Positions 20,301 through 30,070 of a DNA stretch of 64,000 nt are shown here, piece after piece. The first letter of the stretch is position 1, and each line of letters begins with the position of its first letter. The notes below the pieces were generated by a model, which was not told where the DNA came from, did not search any database, and was given only the letters and a program-made list of their open reading frames with translations. A program made the translations under genes and the position numbers. Source of the stretch: Herbidospora yilanensis (GTDB taxonomy: Bacteria; Actinomycetota; Actinomycetes; Streptosporangiales; Streptosporangiaceae); assembly GCF_001570565.1 (NCBI RefSeq), contig NZ_BBXE01000018.1, forward strand, positions 62,001 to 126,000, written 5' to 3'.

Positions 20301-20619
20301 CGACCTGGCCGGGCGGCACCGCCAGCAGGTAGCCGGGTTCCCGCGTCACCAGCACCTTGGGCGGCGTGCGCGGCGCGCGGCCCGGTTCCAGGGCCCGGCG
20401 CAGGTGGGAGATGTAGGCCTGCAACGTTCCCGTCGCGCTGGAGGGCGCCTCGTCGGCCCACAACTCGTCGATGAGCCGGTCGAGCGGCACGATGTGCCCG
20501 GCCTCCAGCGCCAGCAGCGCCAGGACGGCCCGCTGCTTGGGCGGCCCCAGGTCGAGGGGCCCGCCGTCTCCCGGCCGGACCTCCAGCGGCCCGAACAGGC
20601 GAAAGAACAGCGGCTCCAC
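17335..20619 (-). CDS. SARP/AfsR-type transcriptional regulator with BTAD and AAA ATPase domains
   Basis: 1094 residues from a GTG with an excellent AAGGAGAACC upstream. Residues 1-97 form a winged OmpR-like DNA-binding domain (FFRLFGPLEV, KQRAVLALLALEAG). BTAD follows to about 245 (VDLARFARLADDGRRML, LELGLEPGPELR). An ATPase has Walker A VTGEAGIGKT near 308 and Walker B VVVLDDLHAAD near 401. The last 450 residues are TPR-like helical repeats. Regulators of this build activate antibiotic or cell-specific metabolic genes by binding heptamer direct repeats. It diverges from an FAD oxidoreductase, and three such heptamers lie between them, so that gene is the likely target. Confidence 0.92.
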   Translation of the reverse strand: MEPLFFRLFGPLEVRPGDGGPLDLGPPKQRAVLALLALEAGHIVPLDRLIDELWADEAPSSATGTLQAYISHLRRALEPGRAPRTPPKVLVTREPGYLLAVPPGQVDLARFARLADDGRRMLVRGDHPGALEALDNALDTWRGEPLAEFADYAFAGPVAARLTELHASASEDRFEARLALGDAASCVADLERLVRAHPYRERMWGLLTLALYRSGRQADALGALRRVRALLADELGLEPGPELRRIEKAVFEQSADLPGPAPETPVAVAAPVPAAPRLIARGPQLARMAERVMEARRGRGGIVLVTGEAGIGKTLFARTAGEEARALGLRVVWGRCSEGDTAPAFWPWLQAVRELGEAGREAAALLSGDVAGPTADPGAALYDLHDTVFAAFAAGGPTVVVLDDLHAADIASLRLLSFAAGQVHHRSVLIVATLRPEPGREPEQLSGTLAGLAREPGTERLPLPPFGLADVAAFLGRDDPALAETLHQRTGGNPFYLGELLRLADSEHGLSEVPDGVREVIGRRVARLPDRTRDLLQVASALGRDVSLDVLSVAAGEPAEVVMSDLEPAVAVGLLAESDGFDYRFSHVLVCDALYSGLPRLARARLHLKVGEAMESLPGGDVTARLPVLAHHFAMAARVGGARRAVEYAARAARRACAQRAYDEAVELYKRALAAHGAADPAKRVELLTELGRAQRATGDVAGAHAVLEEAIELAETLGDRNAMAEAAMVYGGVTVWNWRFYGVVDDRMVARLEDLLAGPLEDYQRAALLGTLSLELHYGPRVLEGRAHALEAVEIARRLGDPGLLAQTLNNALSAFWTEDGLTRRAAWCDEMLALPGLPKSTELVARIMRMVVTLQLGDLPAWHADLGRCRRLLSEVHRPDLAAMVWVAESTGAALAGRFEESLRYYEADTARLLGATTMWGLDDCRVLARYVAKEAEGRAGDLADELIAMAHEPVHASLRTAAVLAAIDAGRIEEARRLAERWSGYTPLDWSHDFITRGWGLVAARIGVPDPAAKYAELAPFAGQFVVMGSSVTCWGSMHLVLAELAAATGRPDLAADHAAAALDVHSRLGLPHLTGRSRALLDRYATELGA

Positions 20620-20669
20620 GGTTCTCCTTGCGTCGATCGACGCCAACACTACGACCCGCTCCGCCCCCC

Positions 20670-20698
20670 TTCAAAGCGGCTTCAAGTCACGTTCCAAC
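20670..20698 (+). promoter_or_regulatory. Predicted SARP operator: three heptamers at 11-bp spacing
   Basis: TTCAAAG (20670), TTCAAGT (20681) and TTCCAAC (20692) start exactly 11 bp apart, one helical turn. A weaker fourth copy, CTCAAAC, is at 20715. SARP regulators bind such repeats just upstream of the -10 box; AATTCG near 20707 is in the right place. The site lies between the divergent SARP gene and the FAD oxidoreductase gene. Confidence 0.7.
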
Positions 20699-20761
20699 TG
20701 CACGCCAATTCGGCCTCAAACGGCCCGATCGATCCTCGACCCAGACGAACGAGGAGGAATC

Positions 20762-22108
20762 ATGATCAACGACTTGCGGCAGGTGGTCCGCGGCCGTGTG
20801 CTGGCCGCCGGTGACGAGGGGTTCGACCAGGCCCGCGAGCCATGGGACGGCGCGGTGGACCAGCGTGTACTGGCGGTCGTGGAGGCCGAGGACGCCGCCG
20901 ACGTGGCGGCCGTGGTCCGGCACGCGAGCCGGTACGGCCTGTCGGTCGCCACCCAGCCCAACGGCCACGCGCCGTCGGCCGGGTTCGAGGGGGCGATCCT
21001 GCTGCGCACCTCCCGGATGCGCGCGGTGCACGTGCGTCCCGAGGAGCGGGTGGCCCGGGTGGAGGCCGGCGCGTCGTGGCAGGAGGTGCTGACCGCCGCC
21101 GCCAAGCACGGCCTGACCGGCCTGGCCGGCAGCACCGGCGCGGTGAGCGTGACCGGGTTCGTGCTCGGCGGCGGGCTGAGCTGGTTCGGCCGCAAGCACG
21201 GCTTCGCCGCGGACGCCGTGGTGGCCTTCGAGGTGGTGAACGCCCAGGGCGAGCACCGGCGGGTGACCGCGGGCGCCGACCCCGACCTGTTCTGGGCGCT
21301 GCGCGGGGGCGGCGGCGACTACGCGATCGTCACCGCCGTCGAGATCGGCCTGTTCCCGGCCCCCGAGCTGTTCGGCGGCCGGATCATGTGGCCCGCCGCC
21401 CGCGCCGCCGAGGTGCTGGCCGCCTTCCGCGAGGTCACCGGCGCCGCCCCCGACGAGCTGACCGTGTGGTTCAGCCTGCTGCAGTTCCCGCCGTTCCCCG
21501 AGCTGCCCGAGCCGCTGCGCGGCCTGTCGGCGGTCTGCCTCGACGCCACCTATCTGGGCGGCGAGGAGAAGGCCCGCGAGCTGCTGGCCCGCTTCGACAC
21601 GATCCCCGGCGCGGTCATGGACACCCGGGGGACGATGCCGGTCGACCGGCTCGCCGAGATCTGCATGGAGCCGACCGACCCCAGCCCCGCGCTGCTCACC
21701 TCACACCTGCTGACCGACCTCGACGACCGGGCCGCCGCCACGCTGCTGGCCGCGACCGGCCCCGGCACGGTCGCCCCGCTCACCTTCGTGACGATCCGCC
21801 ACCTCGGCGGCGCCCTGGCGGTGGAGCGTCCGGACGGGGGCGCCTGTGGCCACCTGACGGAGAAGTACCAGGTCCACGCCGCCGGCATGCTGCCCTGGCC
21901 GGAGCTGGCCGGGCCGATCAGGGAACGGCAGGCCTCGATCGCGCGGGCGCTGGCGCCCTGCACGTCGGACCGCAAGGTGTTCACCTTCCTCGGCCACGAC
22001 GAACCGGCCGACGCGGCGTTCCCCGCCGAGACGTTCGCCCGCCTGCGCCGGATCAAGTCCCGGCGCGACCCCCTGGGGACGTTCCGCTCGAACCACCCCG
22101 TGCGTTAG
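20762..22108 (+). CDS. FAD-binding oxidoreductase of the BBE-like (PCMH) family
   Basis: 448 residues from an ATG with GAGGAGG upstream. The PCMH FAD domain covers residues about 35-205, with PNGHAP holding H69, the residue that carries FAD through the 8-alpha position in this family, and GSTGAVSVTGFVLGGGLSWFG. The cysteine that makes the second covalent FAD link in bicovalent members is absent (Ser/Thr/Ala stand there), so a single link is expected. The C-terminus ends DPLGTFRSNHPV, the usual BBE tail. Members oxidise sugars, alkaloids and polyketide intermediates. The likely regulator is the divergent SARP gene. Its stop overlaps that of the convergent lipoprotein gene. Confidence 0.9.
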   Translation: MINDLRQVVRGRVLAAGDEGFDQAREPWDGAVDQRVLAVVEAEDAADVAAVVRHASRYGLSVATQPNGHAPSAGFEGAILLRTSRMRAVHVRPEERVARVEAGASWQEVLTAAAKHGLTGLAGSTGAVSVTGFVLGGGLSWFGRKHGFAADAVVAFEVVNAQGEHRRVTAGADPDLFWALRGGGGDYAIVTAVEIGLFPAPELFGGRIMWPAARAAEVLAAFREVTGAAPDELTVWFSLLQFPPFPELPEPLRGLSAVCLDATYLGGEEKARELLARFDTIPGAVMDTRGTMPVDRLAEICMEPTDPSPALLTSHLLTDLDDRAAATLLAATGPGTVAPLTFVTIRHLGGALAVERPDGGACGHLTEKYQVHAAGMLPWPELAGPIRERQASIARALAPCTSDRKVFTFLGHDEPADAAFPAETFARLRRIKSRRDPLGTFRSNHPVR

Positions 22109-22785
22109 AGCTTGAGGACCTTGCTGTCGCCCGAGCCCGACTGGATGACGATCTTCTTGGGGGCGGCCGGGTCGTTGGCCACTTCGAGGGTCTGCTCGCC
22201 CGAGCCGGTGTGGAGGGTGGCGTGGTAGGTGCCGCCGGGCACCCACGCGATGCCGTCGCCCGAACCGGTCTCGATGGTGACCGAGTCGGGGGCGGCGCCG
22301 AACTTCGCCTCGACGCTGCCCGAACCGGCCTCGGCGACGAAGGTCTTGGCGAGCAGGTCGCTGGCGTCGACCTCGCCGGAGCCGGTCGAGACGTCGACCG
22401 GGCCGCTGAGGGAGCGCAGCGTGATCTCGCCGGAACCGGTGTCGACCTTGACGCTCAGGCCCTTGGGCACCTGCACGTCGTAGTCGATCGAGCAGTCTCC
22501 GCACTTGTAGGCGAGAGTGAGGATGCCGTCGCCGAGCTCGTGGCCGTCGGTCGGCTTGTCGCCCCGGTAGTGGAGGGTCTCGGTCACCGCGATGCCGGTG
22601 CGGGCCGACTCGGTGACGACCACGTCGCCCGACCCGCTCTGGATGCGCAGGGCCGTGACGGCGTCGGTGACGTCGTACTTCTCGACCGCCTCGCTGCGGA
22701 GGCCGAAGTCGAGGTCGAGATCGCCGCAGGCGGTCAGGACCAGCGCGGATCCGGCCAGCAGGCCCGCGGCCGCGATGCTCTTCAT
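22105..22785 (-). CDS. DUF4097-like beta-strand repeat lipoprotein
   Basis: 226 residues from the ATG at 22785 (GAGGG seven bases upstream; ATG 22791 is too close). A signal peptide ends in a lipobox, SALVLTAC. The rest is a chain of short beta strands with the recurring motif TGSGE or SGSGD, as in the DUF4097/DUF2807 beta-helix group (putative adhesins). Membrane-anchored outside the cell. DUF4097 proteins often sit near sensing or envelope genes; nothing specific is visible here. Convergent with the FAD oxidoreductase, with stop codons overlapping. Confidence 0.85.
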   Translation of the reverse strand: MKSIAAAGLLAGSALVLTACGDLDLDFGLRSEAVEKYDVTDAVTALRIQSGSGDVVVTESARTGIAVTETLHYRGDKPTDGHELGDGILTLAYKCGDCSIDYDVQVPKGLSVKVDTGSGEITLRSLSGPVDVSTGSGEVDASDLLAKTFVAEAGSGSVEAKFGAAPDSVTIETGSGDGIAWVPGGTYHATLHTGSGEQTLEVANDPAAPKKIVIQSGSGDSKVLKL

Positions 22786-22880
22786 TCTCATGCCCTCAGT
22801 CTGCGAGCCCGGGGCCCGCCCTCCCATCGGGGATGGCCCCCAGGGCTCCCTGAGAGGACCCTCAGGAACGCCCTCTGATA

Positions 22881-22920
22881 ATCTTCCATTGGACAGAAGA
22901 TGATTTCCACATCATGGAAA
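22881..22920 (+). promoter_or_regulatory. IclR-type operator before the malate synthase operon
   Basis: TTTCCACATCATGGAAA at 22904-22920 has perfect 6-bp arms around a 5-bp spacer and resembles the TGGAAA/TTTCCA half-sites of IclR-family operators. A second dyad, ATCTTC and GAAGAT nine bases apart, covers 22881-22901. The main palindrome ends ten bases before the ATG at 22930. A -10-like GATAAT is at 22877-22882, so a bound repressor would block the early transcript. The IclR gene at the end of the operon is the obvious candidate. Confidence 0.6.
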
Positions 22921-22929
22921 GAGTGGGCG

Positions 22930-24515
<1,586 letters not shown>

Positions 24516-24519
<4 letters not shown>

Positions 24520-25934
24520 CGGTGTTCGACCGGCTCGAAGCGGTCTTTCCGCCTGACCGGGTCATCACCGACCCGGTCCGGCTGCGCACCTACGAGTGCG
24601 ACGGCCTCACCTACCATCGCGCGACCCCGATGGTCGTGGTCCTGCCGGAGACCGCGGAAGAGGTCGCGGCGGTGGTGCGGGCGTGCGCCGAGTTCGGCGT
24701 GCCGTTCGTGGCGCGCGGCTCGGGCACGGGCCTGTCCGGCGGGGCGCTGCCGCGCTCCGACGGGGTCCTCATCGTGACGTCGCGGATGCGGCGCATCCTC
24801 TCGGTCGACCTTGACCGGCGGCAGGCCGTCGTGGAGCCCGGGGTCACCAACCTGGCGATCACCGAGGCGGTCCGCGACCGGGGCTACTACTACGCGCCCG
24901 ACCCCTCCAGCCAGCAGATCTGCTCGATCGGCGGCAACGTGGCCGAGAACTCGGGCGGGGCCCACTGCCTCAAATACGGGTTCACCGTGAACCACGTACA
25001 GGCCCTGGAGATCGTCACCCCCGACGGCGAGATCGTCGAGATCTCCGAAGACGACTTCGGCTACGACCTGCTCGGCGCGTTCGTGGGGTCGGAGGGCACG
25101 CTCGGCATCGCCACCAAGATCACGGTCCGGTTGATGCGCGCGCCCGAATCGGTGACCACCCTGCTGGCCGCGTTCGAGACCATCGAGGCGGGCGGCCAGG
25201 CGGTGTCGTCGATCGTCGGCGCGGGCATCCTGCCGGCCGCGATCGAGATGATGGACGCCCTCGCGATTGAGGCCGCCGAAGCGGCCGTGGCCTGCGGCTA
25301 TCCGGCCGACGCGGGAGCGGTGCTGATCGTCGAGCTCGACGGGCCCGCGCCCGAGGTCGAGTCGCAACTCGCCGAGGTGATCGCCATCTGCGTGGCGACC
25401 GGCTCGTTCGAGCAGCGGGTGGCCGCCTCGGCCGACGAGCGGGCCAAGATCTGGAAGGGCCGCAAGTCGGCCTTCGCCGCGGTCGGCCGGATCAGCCCCG
25501 CCTACATCGTCCAGGACGGCGTGGTCCCGAGGACCTGCCTCGGCGAGGTGCTGGCCGGGATCGACGCGCTGCAGGACGAGTTCGGCATCCGGGTCGCCAA
25601 CGTCTTCCACGCCGGCGACGGCAACCTCCACCCGCTGGTGCTGTTCGACGACACCGCGCCCGGCGAGGGAGAGCGCGCCGAGGTGGTCAGCGGCCGGATC
25701 CTCGACCTGTGCATCCTGCACGGCGGCTCGATCACCGGCGAACACGGCGTGGGCGTCGACAAGGCCCGCTACATGCCCCGGATGTTCACCGACGCCGACC
25801 TCGACACCATGCAACGGGTGCGCTGCGCCTTCGACCCCGGCGGCCGGTCGAACCCGGGCAAGGTGTTCCCGACGCCGCGCCTGTGCGGCGAGGTGCCCCG
25901 CGTCCGCAAAGGCTCACCCGGGGAGATCTTCTGA
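24516..25934 (+). CDS. glcD: Glycolate oxidase subunit GlcD (FAD-linked)
   Basis: 472 residues; the GTG start overlaps the aceB stop. An FAD-binding PCMH domain ([37 protein letters not shown]) is followed by the FAD-linked oxidase C-terminal domain with the HAGDGNLHP metal/substrate motif and [12 protein letters not shown]. GlcD is the catalytic subunit that oxidises glycolate to glyoxylate with GlcE and GlcF. D-lactate dehydrogenase activity is possible in this family, but the aceB link favours glycolate. Confidence 0.94.
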
Positions 25935-27046
25935 TGCTCGGCCACACGAGGGTGACGATCCGCGACGGCGGCCCCGCCGACGCGGTGGGCGGGGTGGTCC
26001 CCCGGTGGGTCGCGCTGCCCGAGAGCGTCGAGGAGATCTCGGTCGTGCTGGGCGCCTGCGCCGACGCCGGCCTGGCGGTGACCCCGGCCGGGGCGCGCAC
26101 CAAGCTCGGCTGGGCGGCCCCGCCCGAACGCGTCGACGTGCTGCTCGACCTGTCGGCCATGCACGAGGTGCTCGAACACGTGGCGGGCGACCTGGTGGTC
26201 CGCGTCCAGGCGGGCATCCCGCTGGCCCGGCTGGCCGAGGTGCTGGCCGGCGCCGGGCAGGAGCTGGCGCTCGACGTGCCCTTCCCCGAGGCGACCATCG
26301 GCGGCACCCTGGCCGCCCCGTCGCCGGGCCCGCGCGCCTACCGCTACGGCAACGCCCGCGACCTGCTGATCGGCGTGACGGTCGTGCTGGCCGACGGCAC
26401 GATCGCGCGGGCCGGCGGCAAGGTCGTGAAGAACGTCGCCGGCTACGACCTCGGCAAGTTGTTCACCGGCTCCTACGGCACCCTGGGCGTGATCGCCGAG
26501 GCGACGTTCCGGCTCCATCCGCTGCCCGCCGACCGCCGCTGGCTCACCTTCGAGTGCGAGGGCTGGGAGGACGCCGGGGCGCTGCTGCGGTCCCAGCTCG
26601 AACCGAGCGCCGTCGAGATCGACCACCCGGCCGAGGGCCTGTCGATGGTGGCCGCCCTGTTCGAGGGCTCGGCGGCCCGAGACCGCGCCGAAGCCGCCCG
26701 CGAGGTGCTCGGCGGCGGGGAACTGCGCGCCGACCCGCCGTCGTGGTGGGGCCGCCCGCCGGGCTCGCCGCTGGCGTCGCTGCGCTGCCGCGTGGCGCCC
26801 CACGTGCCCGAGGGCGTGTCGGTGCGCGGCTCGCTCGCCACCGGCGTCTACCTCGCCTCGGGCGCGACCGACCTCGACGCGTGGCGTTCGCGGCTGCCCG
26901 GCGACGCCCGCCTCGTGGGCCTGGCCGGCGAGTTCACCGGCGACCGGTGGGGCCCGATCCCGTCGCTGCCGCTGACGCGGCGGGTCAAGGAGCGTTTCGA
27001 CCCCGACCGGCGCATGTCGCCCGGCCGGCTCGCGGGAGGCGTGTGA
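25934..27046 (+). CDS. glcE: Glycolate oxidase subunit GlcE (FAD-binding)
   Basis: 370 residues; ATG shares one base with the glcD stop (TGATG). It carries a PCMH-type FAD domain (VTPAGARTKLGWAAPPERVDVLLDLS; TIGGTLAAPSPGPRAYRYGNARDLLIG) and a short C-terminal domain without the GlcD catalytic HAGDGN motif. This fits GlcE, the second flavin subunit of the membrane-associated glycolate oxidase. Two bases separate it from glcF. Confidence 0.92.
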   Translation: MLGHTRVTIRDGGPADAVGGVVPRWVALPESVEEISVVLGACADAGLAVTPAGARTKLGWAAPPERVDVLLDLSAMHEVLEHVAGDLVVRVQAGIPLARLAEVLAGAGQELALDVPFPEATIGGTLAAPSPGPRAYRYGNARDLLIGVTVVLADGTIARAGGKVVKNVAGYDLGKLFTGSYGTLGVIAEATFRLHPLPADRRWLTFECEGWEDAGALLRSQLEPSAVEIDHPAEGLSMVAALFEGSAARDRAEAAREVLGGGELRADPPSWWGRPPGSPLASLRCRVAPHVPEGVSVRGSLATGVYLASGATDLDAWRSRLPGDARLVGLAGEFTGDRWGPIPSLPLTRRVKERFDPDRRMSPGRLAGGV

Positions 27047-27047
27047 C

Positions 27048-28274
27048 ATGGACCCAGAGCTGATCAAAGACTGCGTGCACTGCGGCTTCTGCCTGCCGAC
27101 GTGCCCGACCTACGTGTTGTGGGGCGAGGAGATGGACTCCCCCCGCGGCCGCATCCACCTGATGGCCCAGCACAACGAGGGCGTCGAGATGTCGCCCGAG
27201 ATGGCCGGCCACTTCGACGCGTGCCTGGGCTGCATGGCGTGCGTGACGGCGTGCCCTTCGGGGGTCCAGTACGACCGGCTCATCGAGCACACCCGCCCCG
27301 TCGTCGAGCGGGAGCACACCCGCGAGCCCCGTGACCGGGCGGTCCGGGCGCTGGTGTTCGCCCTGTTCCCCTATCCCCGGCGGCTGCGGCTGGTCAAGCC
27401 GTTCACCCGGCTCAACCGGCGGCTGGCGCCGTTCCTGGAGCGGGTGCATCCGACCCTCGGGGCGCTGGCCGAGCTCACGCCGCCCCGGTCGCGCACCAGG
27501 CCGCTGCCCGCGCTCGTCCGGGCGCGGGGGCGGCGGCGGGCCCGGGTGGGGTTGCTGACCGGGTGCGTGCAGGGGGCGTTCTTCCCCGACGTGAACCGGG
27601 CGACGGCGCGGGTGCTCGCGCTCGAAGGTTGCGACGTGGTCATCCCGCGAGGTCAGGGATGCTGCGGGGCGCTGTCCCTGCATTCCGGGTACGACGCCCG
27701 CAGGTTCGCGAAGAAGACCATCGAGACCTTCGAGAAGGCCGGCGTCGGCACCGTCGTGGTCAACGCCGCCGGGTGCGGGTCGTCGATGAAGGACTACGCC
27801 GACGTGCTGGCCGACGACCCCGACTGGCGGCTCCGGGCCTCCCGGCTGAAGGTGCGCGACCTGGCCGAATATCTGGTGGAACTGGGCCCGGTCGCCGAAC
27901 GCCACCCGCTGCCGATGACCGTGGCCTACCACGACGCCTGCCACCTCGCCCACGCGCAGGGGGTGCGCGCCCAGCCGAGGGAGCTGCTCGGCGAGATCCC
28001 GGACCTGAAGGTGCGGGAGATCTCCGAGTCGGCCATCTGCTGCGGGTCGGCCGGCACCTACAACCTCTTCCAGCCCGCCCCCGCCCGGGAGCTCGGGGAA
28101 CGGAAGGCGGCCCGGGTGGAGGAGACCGGCGCCGACCTGCTCGTCTCGGCCAACCCCGGCTGCACCATGCAGATCACCACCGCCATGCGGCGGCTCGGCC
28201 GCCCGCCCATCCCCGTCGCCCACACCGCCCAGGTCCTCGACGCGTCCCTGCGGGGGCTGGGGACGGTGCGGTGA
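27048..28274 (+). CDS. glcF: Glycolate oxidase iron-sulfur subunit GlcF
   Basis: 408 residues. Two 4Fe-4S ferredoxin motifs: C9-x2-C12-x2-C15-x3-C19-P and CLGCMACVTACP further on. Two CCG (DUF3400-like) domains follow, with QGCCGALSLHSG and the later AICCGSAGTYNLFQP. GlcF passes electrons from the flavin subunits to the quinone pool. The final codons overlap the GTG of the IclR regulator. Confidence 0.94.
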   Translation: MDPELIKDCVHCGFCLPTCPTYVLWGEEMDSPRGRIHLMAQHNEGVEMSPEMAGHFDACLGCMACVTACPSGVQYDRLIEHTRPVVEREHTREPRDRAVRALVFALFPYPRRLRLVKPFTRLNRRLAPFLERVHPTLGALAELTPPRSRTRPLPALVRARGRRRARVGLLTGCVQGAFFPDVNRATARVLALEGCDVVIPRGQGCCGALSLHSGYDARRFAKKTIETFEKAGVGTVVVNAAGCGSSMKDYADVLADDPDWRLRASRLKVRDLAEYLVELGPVAERHPLPMTVAYHDACHLAHAQGVRAQPRELLGEIPDLKVREISESAICCGSAGTYNLFQPAPARELGERKAARVEETGADLLVSANPGCTMQITTAMRRLGRPPIPVAHTAQVLDASLRGLGTVR

Positions 28275-29011
28275 GCGTCCAGTCGGTCGAGCGCGCGCTC
28301 GACGTGCTCGAAGCCCTGGCCGACCACGGCGGCGAGGCGGGCCTGTCGGAGATCGCCGCCCGGACCGGCCTGCCCTACGGCACCATCCACCGCCTGCTCC
28401 AGACGCTCCTCCTGCGCGGGTACGTCCGGCAGGAGTCCGACCGGCGTTACGCGCTCGGCGGCGCCCTGGTCCGGATCGGCGGCGCGGCCGAACGGCTGGT
28501 GGGTTCGTGGGCCGAGCCCTACCTGGCGAAGATGGTGGAACTGTCCGGCGAGACGGCCAACATGGCCGTCCTGGAGGGCGACTTCGTGGTGTACGTCGCC
28601 CAGGTCCCCTCGCCCCGGCGGTTGCGGATGTTCGCCGAGGTCGGCCGCCGGGTGCTGCCCCACAGCACCGCCGTCGGCAAGGTCCTGCTGGCCGACCACC
28701 CGAACGCGGCGGCGGTGTTCGAGCGGACCGGCCTCCCCCGGCGCACCGACCGGACCATCACCAGCGTCGGCGCCCTGATGACCGAGTTGTCGCTGGTGGC
28801 CGACCGGGGCTACGCCATGGACCTCGGCGAGGAGGAGTCCGGGGTCCACTGCCTGGCGGTCCCGGTGGCCGACGGCTCCCGGGTGGTGGCGGCCATGTCG
28901 GTGTCGGGCCCGGCCGAGCGCATCTCCGCCCTCGACCGCGACGAACTGGCCCGGGGCCTGCGGAAGATCGCCGACGACTTCGGCGCGGAGGTCTTCGGCG
29001 TCCGGGGCTAA
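28271..29011 (+). CDS. IclR family transcriptional regulator
   Basis: 246 residues from GTG overlapping the glcF stop. The N-terminal winged HTH is SVQSVERALDVLEALADH, then LSEIAARTGLPYGTIHRLLQTL; the C-terminal IclR effector domain follows (GRRVLPHSTAVGKVLLA, ESGVHCLAVPVADG). IclR proteins near glyoxylate genes often sense glyoxylate or pyruvate. Being the last gene of the operon, it most likely controls the operon promoter through the palindrome at 22904-22920. Confidence 0.93.
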   Translation: MSVQSVERALDVLEALADHGGEAGLSEIAARTGLPYGTIHRLLQTLLLRGYVRQESDRRYALGGALVRIGGAAERLVGSWAEPYLAKMVELSGETANMAVLEGDFVVYVAQVPSPRRLRMFAEVGRRVLPHSTAVGKVLLADHPNAAAVFERTGLPRRTDRTITSVGALMTELSLVADRGYAMDLGEEESGVHCLAVPVADGSRVVAAMSVSGPAERISALDRDELARGLRKIADDFGAEVFGVRG

Positions 29012-29020
29012 ATTGTGGGC

Positions 29021-29233
29021 ATGTGCCGAAGCATCAAGACCCTGCGCCCGCCGTTCGCCGACAACGTGACCGACAACGACATCGAGGCCGCGGCGCTCCA
29101 GTACGTCCGCAAGATCAGCGGATTCCGCGCCCCCGCCGCGCACAACGCGGCGGCCTTCGACGAGGCGGTCGCGGAGATCACCGCCGCGAGCGCGAAACTG
29201 CTCGCGGCGCTGGAGGTCCGGGGCGCGAAGTGA
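29021..29233 (+). CDS. DUF2277 family protein
   Basis: 70 residues starting MCRSIKTLRPPFA, the highly conserved N-terminus of DUF2277, and continuing with AALQYVRKISGFRAP. Function of the family is unknown. It starts 10 bp after the IclR gene on the same strand and may be read from the same transcript. Confidence 0.9.
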   Translation: MCRSIKTLRPPFADNVTDNDIEAAALQYVRKISGFRAPAAHNAAAFDEAVAEITAASAKLLAALEVRGAK

Positions 29234-29257
29234 TCAGGAGCCCACTCAGGAGCCCGG

Positions 29258-30016
29258 TCAGGCACACTGCGTCAGCATGATGTCCTTGTCGGCCGTGGTG
29301 ACCGGCAGGTCATACTTCAGCGCCACCTGGGCGAACCTGACCACATAGGAGCAGCGGATCTTCCGCACCGGCGGTAACCACGCCGCCGGCCCGGAGTCGC
29401 TCTTCGAGGAGTTGGTCGAGCCGTCGACCGGGAGCAGGTTGAGCGGGTCGTTGGCCAGCCGCTTGCGCTCGGCCTCGCTCCACCGCGAGGAGCCCATCTG
29501 CCAGCTGTACGACAGCGGGATCACGTGGTCGATCTGCACCTCGGCCGCGTCCTCCTTGTGCCAGTCGATGGTCTTGCCCGTGTAGGGGTCGTCGAGGGTC
29601 ATCGAGACGACCACGCAGTCGGAGCCGCCGCGGAACTCGACGTCCTCCCCGTCGCGCTGGAGGAGGTCGTTGCGGGTGTCGCAGCCGTTGCGGGCGAGGG
29701 GGATGCCGTCGGCGTTGTCGGCCCAGGCGTAGCCGAAGTCGTCCCGGTCGTAGCCGGTCTTCGGGCCGCGTCCCTTGGTGTCGACCTTCTCGATGAGCTC
29801 CAGGGCCTCCTTGCGATCGGCCTCCGACGTGATCGCCGCCAGACCGGGCTTGGTGCCTTCGGGGTTGTCGAGCGGGTTGGTCCCCGACGACGACCCCCCG
29901 CCTCCCGAGTCGCCGGGCGGCCCGGCCGCCTCGATCGCGCCGCAGCCCGACACGAGTAGTCCCGCCAGCACGAACCCGGCGCCAAGTCTGCGCAGCACCG
30001 CCCACCCCCAGGTCAT
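29258..30016 (-). CDS. Secreted HNH-type (DUF1524/GmrSD-like) nuclease lipoprotein
   Basis: 252 residues from ATG 30016 with GGCAGGGA upstream. A signal peptide ends in a lipobox (VLAGLLVSGCG), followed by a Gly/Ser linker. The nuclease core contains VQIDHVIPLSYSWQMG, with the DHxxPL metal motif, and NDPLNLLPVDGSTNSSKSD, matching the DUF1524 His-Me finger fold. The C-terminal CSYVVRFAQVALKYDLPV is typical of the actinobacterial secreted group. Expected to cut nucleic acid outside the cell, for nutrition or defence. Confidence 0.88.
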   Translation of the reverse strand: MTWGWAVLRRLGAGFVLAGLLVSGCGAIEAAGPPGDSGGGGSSSGTNPLDNPEGTKPGLAAITSEADRKEALELIEKVDTKGRGPKTGYDRDDFGYAWADNADGIPLARNGCDTRNDLLQRDGEDVEFRGGSDCVVVSMTLDDPYTGKTIDWHKEDAAEVQIDHVIPLSYSWQMGSSRWSEAERKRLANDPLNLLPVDGSTNSSKSDSGPAAWLPPVRKIRCSYVVRFAQVALKYDLPVTTADKDIMLTQCA

Positions 30017-30070
30017 GAAATTCCCTGCCCAGGTATAGCAAATGCCCAAATTTCCGGCTTTAAGAAGCCG

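Noticed and set aside
17287-20814. 1175-residue plus-strand open frame opposite the SARP regulator
   Set aside because: Long antisense frames are expected at this GC content; the minus-strand frame has family domains and a perfect ribosome binding site.
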